DNA of 64,000 nt. Origin: Watersipora subatra. Lineage: Eukaryota > Bryozoa > Gymnolaemata > Cheilostomatida > Watersiporidae. Below the pieces are notes generated by a model. That model made no database searches, was not told where the DNA came from, and worked only from the letters and a program-made list of their open reading frames with translations. Every line of letters begins with the position of its first letter. The first letter of the stretch is position 1. Location: NCBI RefSeq assembly GCF_963576615.1, contig NC_088717.1:32177324-32241323 (forward strand), in the 5' to 3' direction. Position numbers and translations under genes: made by a program. This document shows, piece by piece, positions 58,258 to 64,000 of the stretch.

Positions 58258-61025
58258 TCAAAAAAGATGATAATCTGCCAAGTTTAGGGGAGGCCTTCTA
58301 TCCCAGACTGGTCTCATGTGATTGTCATTGTCAATATCATCAACATCTACTACCGGATTGTCAATATGGAACTCCATCTCAATGCCTCCAGCACCACACC
58401 ACGTCTGCACCACATCATTCTCGGAGCTACATCTCTCACCATCAGCGCATCTTACATCAGCGGCATGTCGATTCACACCATTCACTTCCAGAGTATGTTC
58501 ACCGACAATATTTGCGACATGTCCAATCTTTCATTGGGAGTCACATCTGGCATTTCTGGGTTTGAAAAAAACCATGTCTCCCACTTTGAAAGGGTTATAT
58601 TTTGCATTCCTTGACCCCACATCTGTCTTGCTCGCACCTGGTAGTTTGGTCTCATACTGAAACAGGGCTTGCATCGGTACCGTGCCGCCTGAATTGGGAG
58701 AGAATTGTACCAATATACCATGGCTTCTACTGATCCTCCAGAACGCGCAACCATCCGTTTGATTGTACGATGATTTCTCTCTACAATACCGTTCCCTGAG
58801 TGCCTGTATGCACAACAATACACTGGCACGACTCCCCACCTCTGTAGGAACTCTTTAGTCTGAGTGCTTGAGAAGCATGGCCGGTTATCCATCAATAACT
58901 CTTCAGGCGCTCCTCTCTCACGAAACGCTCTCATTAGCTGCTTTGTCACTGCATCTGCCGTCTCATTCTGCAGTGGCATCCATATGGCATATCGACTGGG
59001 ACCGCAATCAACAAGTGTTAAATATGGTTTTCCTGTCACAAAGGCAACATCTACTGTCAGCCGAAACCATGCTGTGCTTAAAGACAGCTGCCCATGTTCT
59101 CAGCGCACTGGATGTGGATCAATACTTCTACATTTCTGACATGCGTTAACCACTTGTTCTACTACATCATGAGTGAACGCAACTTCTGTCATTTTCTGTA
59201 CCAGGTACAGAGTTCGCGCAATCCCGAGGTGATGTCGCTCATGATTATTAATCACCACTGATTTCATATCTTTCCCCTCACTGTCATCAAACAACACACT
59301 CAAGCACACCTTTGACTCCTTCAGCCATTTCTGCGGCACCCGTGTTAGTTTGTCTGCTAAGTTCCTCTCCGAGGGCACCAGACTTACATGAACATCTTGC
59401 TGATAATCTGCAATGATCTGTGCTATGGTCCTGAGCTTCTCTTAATAACCATTTCACTTAATCTACTAACCTTCGGACGCTTGGTGCCTGCTAGTATTGA
59501 CTTCACCCACGCATGCGCACTAGCAGAGTCAGTAACTACTTCGGCTCTCCTCTGCCCCCCAGTGCAGCATCAAATTTATACCTTTGATCACAGCTTCTAA
59601 TTCTGCTAGTTTAATGTGGGCCACATCATTCTTTCGTAGCCATGACGCATTTTCGACTATATCCTTATCTATCTGCAGTGCACACCCTATAGCTATGCTA
59701 CTGGCATCACACCATACCACAGCTTCTTTGTTACACATCACACTCTATGTTCCCTTCACAGTATCATGATTGCCCAGTCTCCAGGCCAAGTTTTCAACTT
59801 GTGATGTAACGTAAGAGGGCAATGCATCATCCCACTGAATCGCATTCGTCTGGCGTTTTATGTAACTGCAGGCCACTCGTAACCAGCCTGCTACAGGATA
59901 ATGGCCGGTTAGCTTGCCACAAACAGAGAACAAGTCTCTCTTGGTAGGTGCTTTCTTCGGATCAGGTAACAGCCCGTCTCGCTTCCACTCTAACTTTGCT
60001 ATAGGCCCAGATACAACACGAAAACTGAGCACTCGAGTATTTCCATAACTGAGCAGGTGTTTTTGCACACTCTCTGATGATACCACTTCCTCAATAACCC
60101 AGATATCATCAATGTAGTGATCTGTCCCCTCCTTCACTTCTTGGTTTAAAGCAAAAACTGCACAACTATCTAAAACCCCTAAATCTATCCCAAAACCCAT
60201 CCTAGTCATCACATATAACCTCCCCTTGTACTTTACAGCTTGAAACTTTCTTAGCTCATCTGTGATGTGAACCTGGAGATAGGCTTTCTTCAGATCTAGA
60301 ATAGAAGCCTGGCTTTTTCTTTTACTCCAAGCTCTCAGCTTTTTCTGGCACACAGCAGTGTCTTGACCTGGAAAACTTCTAACATGCTGGTTAAGGTCCC
60401 GATAGTCCATCACTGGTCGCACTTTCTTTGGTTTATTAGGTTGTGCCGCCGCCATCAGAGGGATTATGCCACTAATATTTCTATGGACACTACTATCATA
60501 CGCCTGCAACCAACCATCTTTTATCCATCGCTCTGCCTCGTTACAGAACTCCTCTCGCTGTTCTTTGGAAACAGAATATTGGGGACACGTATTTCTCAAC
60601 TCTGGTTCTCTATCCTTCCATTTCCACTCTGGGATGCACTTTCCACCATCAAATACAGCTGTAAAATCATTGTCTTCAACTCTCAGAGCTCCGTCTCTAT
60701 CTGAAGTCACCATCCCAGCTGCACAACATTGATAGCCCCAGGTCACGCTGCTGTCTTTACCAATCAACACGCCTCCCATCTTAGTGATAATATCCATCCC
60801 CAAGATAACATGAGCGCTAGACACCAGCGCTGGTGCTACCAGGCACCTATTTGTTACTTCCAGTCCATCAACAAATAGGTCTACATCTGCCTCACCAATG
60901 CACAGTGTCTTCTCGCCATTTAGCATTGTCACAATTCGTAGTGGTCCTAATGCAACAATGTCATTATCTGCACACATCCTTTTAGTAACCACCTATTTCT
61001 GACACCCCGAATCAACTAAAGCTTT
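58258..61025 (-). pseudogene. Ty3/gypsy-like pol: protease, RT, RNase H, integrase (broken)
   Basis: Domains run in Ty3 order on the minus strand. A protease DSG active site near 61010 is followed by an in-frame TAG. RT (60992-59745) has RPVMDYRDLNQHV, the catalytic LDLKKAYLQVH and YIDDIW, then GKLTGHYPVAGWLRVACS. RNase H is at 59741-59529. The integrase zinc finger is HH-CC within 59378-59100. The integrase core (59039-58482) has TLVDCG, LLMDNRP and GNGIVERNH, so the D, D and E residues are present. A C-terminal VNGVNRHAADVR follows at 58485. Frame changes and stops between domains show it is inactive as one polyprotein, but the catalytic residues persist, so it is not very old. Family known: LTR retrotransposons of the Metaviridae. 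Confidence 0.8.
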
Positions 61026-61244
61026 TAATGGCCTTTGATTTTTTGATATGATAGTGATAAATAGTAACACCTCGTCAGCTATTGTTGACTGAGGTAGGCA
61101 TCCGGTGCTGATGCTCCTCTTCTATGTTTTCCGTCTGACCCTGTTTTGGTACAAGTTTCTGGGGGCAACTTCTCGCTATTTGGGACTGATCACCAAAGAT
61201 ATAGCATGCTCAGATTTCACTGGGATTAGCACCACTATTTGGTT

Positions 61245-61856
61245 TCACCCCCTTTTCTGTGAACAGTCTCGAGCGAAATGAGAACCTCCACATATATAAC
61301 AACTTAGTTTTGGTTTGTGTCCATATTGGCTGTAGCCCACAGCACAGGCTTGACTACCTGATCTACTGGACAACATCAGTCTGGCGTGTGTGACCAAATC
61401 AGTCAACTCCAGGGTTTCTACCGAAGCCATTGATTTCAGTTGAACAGATATGTTCAATAGAAGGCCAGTCATAAATGCACATTTCAGCAAGGGGTCTGCA
61501 TGTGTCCGTCCAATTAGATTAACCAGCTTTCTCAAATTAGATAGATATACATCTACAATCTCACCTTCTTGTAGGACGCGTCTCTGAAGCTGGTCGTAAG
61601 CAGCATAGCAGTTGACACCAAACGCCTGGAGCATCGCAGGCTTCAGCTTCGCATAATCATTTTTAGTTTCATCTCCCAGCTGCTTATAAACAGCAAACGC
61701 TGGCCCATTCAGAAACAAAGGCAAGAATGCTGTTAGATCGTTGATCTTTTGTATCTTTGCTACCAGTTCAATTTTCTCTAGCCAGTCAGCAAAATCTCCA
61801 CTCATTTGTGAATCCTCATATCTTAAAATTACATCCGATAACTTAAGTGTCGCCAT
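61245..61856 (-). CDS. Ty3/gypsy-like gag
   Basis: 204 codons starting ATGGCGACAC, 19 nt inside the 5' LTR end at 61876. The N-terminal half resembles retrotransposon capsid proteins: FADWLEKIELVAKIQ, LPLFLNGPAFAVYKQL, and the QEGEIVDVYLSNLRKLV and FMTGLL helices. The C-terminus has a zinc knuckle CYICGGSHFARDC (C-X2-C-X4-H-X4-C). The frame is intact. It would form the particle of the element; without an intact pol and 5' LTR it is probably not mobile by itself. Confidence 0.75.
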   Translation of the reverse strand: MATLKLSDVILRYEDSQMSGDFADWLEKIELVAKIQKINDLTAFLPLFLNGPAFAVYKQLGDETKNDYAKLKPAMLQAFGVNCYAAYDQLQRRVLQEGEIVDVYLSNLRKLVNLIGRTHADPLLKCAFMTGLLLNISVQLKSMASVETLELTDLVTHARLMLSSRSGSQACAVGYSQYGHKPKLSCYICGGSHFARDCSQKRG

Positions 61857-61875
61857 TTTTATTGCCGAAATAGCC

Positions 61876-61927
61876 TGTAGTTAAACTATTGTCACTTTAA
61901 TATACATAAACAATCAGCTAATTGTTA
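61876..61927 (-). mobile_element. truncated 5' LTR remnant
   Basis: On the minus strand only the last part of the LTR, ending AGTTTAACTACA, is alike in both ends. The TATA-bearing part present at 58200 is absent here. It is replaced by ATTGTAACAATATTCAG-type short repeats and by a segment (61997-62045) that lies outside the LTR at the other end. Confidence 0.5.
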
Positions 61928-62122
61928 TTCATATTGTAACAATATTCAGTATTGTAACAGTATTGTAACAATAAACAATATTCAGCTAATCATATTGTTT
62001 GATGCACACGTAAATGTCATGAGATAAAGTTGAAGTGATTTTCAGTTTTGTTCTGCAACTTTTACATTATACCTGAAACTAGAGAAAGTAGAAAAAGTAC
62101 TGCAATAAACAAACGCAAGTAT

Positions 62123-62420
62123 TTAAAGATGTGGTTGCGTCAAAAAGGTCAATTTAATGAAATTAAGACCAATAAAAAGCTAAAACATTAGCTACAATTT
62201 GGTGTCATGTTTGTCTTTGTAGACTAACCCTGCCCAGAGATATATGCACTTAAATGAGGTAATCTTTTAAAAAGCTCACATTCCAGCGGGTGCTTCATTC
62301 GTGACATAACTCGTGATACATCTAAGATCGCCTAACACAACAAACAACATATCGACTGATAGACAAAGAAAAATACTTTCTTTTAAAATCAACTCAATTT
62401 TGACGCAACCACATCTTTAA
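62123..62420. mobile_element. MITE with long inverted ends
   Basis: TTAAAGATGTGGTTGCGTCA at 62123-62142 is repeated exactly inverted at 62401-62420. The borders can be read as TTAA duplications (piggyBac-like) or TA duplications (mariner-like). It has no ORF. Its middle resembles 33780-33900. Confidence 0.75.
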
Positions 62421-63720
62421 TACAATTATGCTTTAATTTGCTCTATGAAGCAAGGATTGCAGTCTTGAGTCATACAAAAAATTAGTAAGGCTCAATTTAG
62501 AAATTATGCAGACTGTAACCTTGGTGGATGATACCAATAAGGGTAGAGATTACAATAGCTGCAACAAAATAATGCAGTATGTATTTTAGCCATCAAATGA
62601 AAGTCCCTATTTATATATTTTGTATGTCACAAAGTGAATTTTAGATATGGACACAAACGATTATCATTCAATAACATGTTTCTAGTGCAGCTGCTTGATT
62701 CCTTGATATACTAACCATGCATGCCTAATGCCTGCATAGTCTCAAAACGATGAAATATATATATATATATATATATCTCAATGTAAGCATATCTTTTCAA
62801 AACGTAATAGAAAGAAGCACGCATTGAATATGAGCACAAATACTGTAAAGACTGGTTCATGTTGATTTGGAGAATAACTGGCTTGGATTGTTAGATATCT
62901 TTCAATTTATTGAATTCAAGGCGTAAAAACTAAAAATGTATAAACAATGAGTAGTACAATGTTCTAATAATACATGGAGAGCAGAGAGAGAGAGAGAGAG
63001 AGGGCACAGGTAATAATAAGGACCCTGCGCAGCAGATTGCAAAGGCAGCGCAACGGATCGCATCACACAAAGCGAGGCTGGGCTCAAACGATCACCCCAG
63101 CCAATGCGTGGGCCCATGCTGCCACAATAACTAGGCAAAACACAAACAACTACATGCTGTCACAGTATCTGAAGATTCAATTAATGCAAGGCAATGTCCT
63201 GGTAGCTATAAACAATTATCACTTTGTTTACAAATACCGTATTCATAATGCTACCAAATGACTATTACAATATGCAATATAAACAACATAATACTACTCA
63301 TGGGTAGATAAAAAAGGTACGTAGACTATTCCACATTGTCAGTATTTAAACATGAATAGATGGAAAGAATATTAAACAATTGTTACAATGCAGACAGAAT
63401 ATCCAGGCTCTTTGAATTAATTAAAAGACTCAATCGCTTCAGTCTTGGAGTACGTTTAGAATTTGGTTTTTTAAAGATGCTTGAACGTACAACTATTCGA
63501 AAGAGCATTTTTTGAGTCAGCTCCTACAAAAGAACAGCAGTGGTAGCCAAACCAACGCACATTCGCCAACAAACTGTACCAACCCTAACAACTATTTCAA
63601 TTCTGAAATCATTTTTGGTTTTAAGCTGGCAACATTTATTTTCCTTTAGAAGGAAATACCATCGTTAGACAGAGATTACATCACCTAGAAAATTTATAAA
63701 AGACAACTCAATGCTACATT
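62421..63720. other. no gene recognised
   Basis: Contains a TA microsatellite near 62757-62776 and a GA microsatellite at 62985-63003. The slightly GC-rich piece around 63020-63130 has open frames on both strands but no family features. Confidence 0.4.
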
Positions 63721-63732
63721 TAGAAATATTTT

Positions 63733-64000
63733 ATGTTAGACAACACTTGGAAAGACGAGTCTCAACTTGCAGCAAACGTTCTCTATGCTCTCAACACTCC
63801 TAGCAAAAGTTTTGATATCATCTGCCAGATTCAAAACCCCACTCAGACCATTGAAAACCTTTTGGATAGTTTACTGAAATACTTTGTGTGCTGCAGTTAT
63901 ACCCATCACAAGTCTTTTCATTTGAAACAAACCAACATGACTGACAAAAGTAGCTATATCTCTAGAAAATGGTTCCATTTCACACTGGATAAATTTCAGT
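63733..64000 (+). CDS. unidentified reading frame open to the window edge
   Basis: From ATG at 63733 the frame stays open for 89 codons to the end of the window. It starts MLDNTWKDESQLAANVLYAL and continues with FDIICQ, TIENLLDSLLKYFVCC, HHKSFHLKQTNM and SRKWFHFTLDKF. An in-frame TAG lies three codons upstream, so the ATG is the earliest start unless an exon joins here. The composition (charged and hydrophobic residues alternating, no low complexity) is protein-like, but I recognise no family. It could be a terminal exon, a transposon piece or chance. Confidence 0.3.
   Translation, partial: MLDNTWKDESQLAANVLYALNTPSKSFDIICQIQNPTQTIENLLDSLLKYFVCCSYTHHKSFHLKQTNMTDKSSYISRKWFHFTLDKFQ

Overview
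This is a eukaryotic, almost certainly animal, genomic window. Genes have canonical GT-AG introns, the DNA is AT-rich, and there are long (TA)n microsatellites, minisatellites and decayed transposons of typically metazoan families. The transposon mix (R4/Dong-like LINEs, Penelope, BED-type hAT, PIF/Harbinger, Ty3-like) and the style of the host protein fit a marine invertebrate, perhaps a lophotrochozoan. I cannot name the species.

Only one host gene can be assembled with confidence: a DHRS12-like short-chain dehydrogenase on the minus strand. It has eight coding exons from 44966 down to 23358, encoding 325 residues. All splice phases agree, the GT-AG sites are intact, and a poly(A) signal lies about 290 nt past the stop. 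A copy of its first exon, with the same 56-nt length and the same phase, lies alone at 5677-5732. This points to a tandem paralogue running off the left edge, or to a relic of one. Most introns of the gene, and its 3' flank, carry tandem arrays. In intron 4, twenty 50-bp units each contain a copy of the 3' splice site of the next exon. In intron 1 there is a decayed intronless C2H2 zinc-finger gene with a TATA box and a histone-type 3' stem-loop.

Layout. 1-7.8 kb: three LTR-like copies of about 1.1 kb, a hAT end, a foldback palindrome and the orphan exon. 7.9-19.4 kb: a nest of 5'-truncated R4/Dong-like LINE copies bounded by (TA)n tracts, a second LINE C-terminus with RNase-H-LINE character, a Penelope GIY-YIG remnant and a dead BED/hAT transposase. 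19.5-23 kb: a hAT MITE and three minisatellites. 23.3-45 kb: the DHRS12-like gene with nested repeats, including a cluster of Helitron-like elements that contain a tRNA-like segment. 45-51.6 kb: no recognisable gene; inverted repeats and AT-rich DNA. 51.6-56.9 kb: a 259-bp tandem duplication, another LINE copy, a dead Harbinger transposase and a hAT MITE with a perfect 8-bp target duplication. 58-62 kb: a degraded Ty3/gypsy-like retrotransposon (gag, protease, RT, RNase H, integrase) on the minus strand. 62-64 kb: a MITE, then an unidentified reading frame open at the right edge.

Family names come from motifs and recalled family features. No database search was possible.
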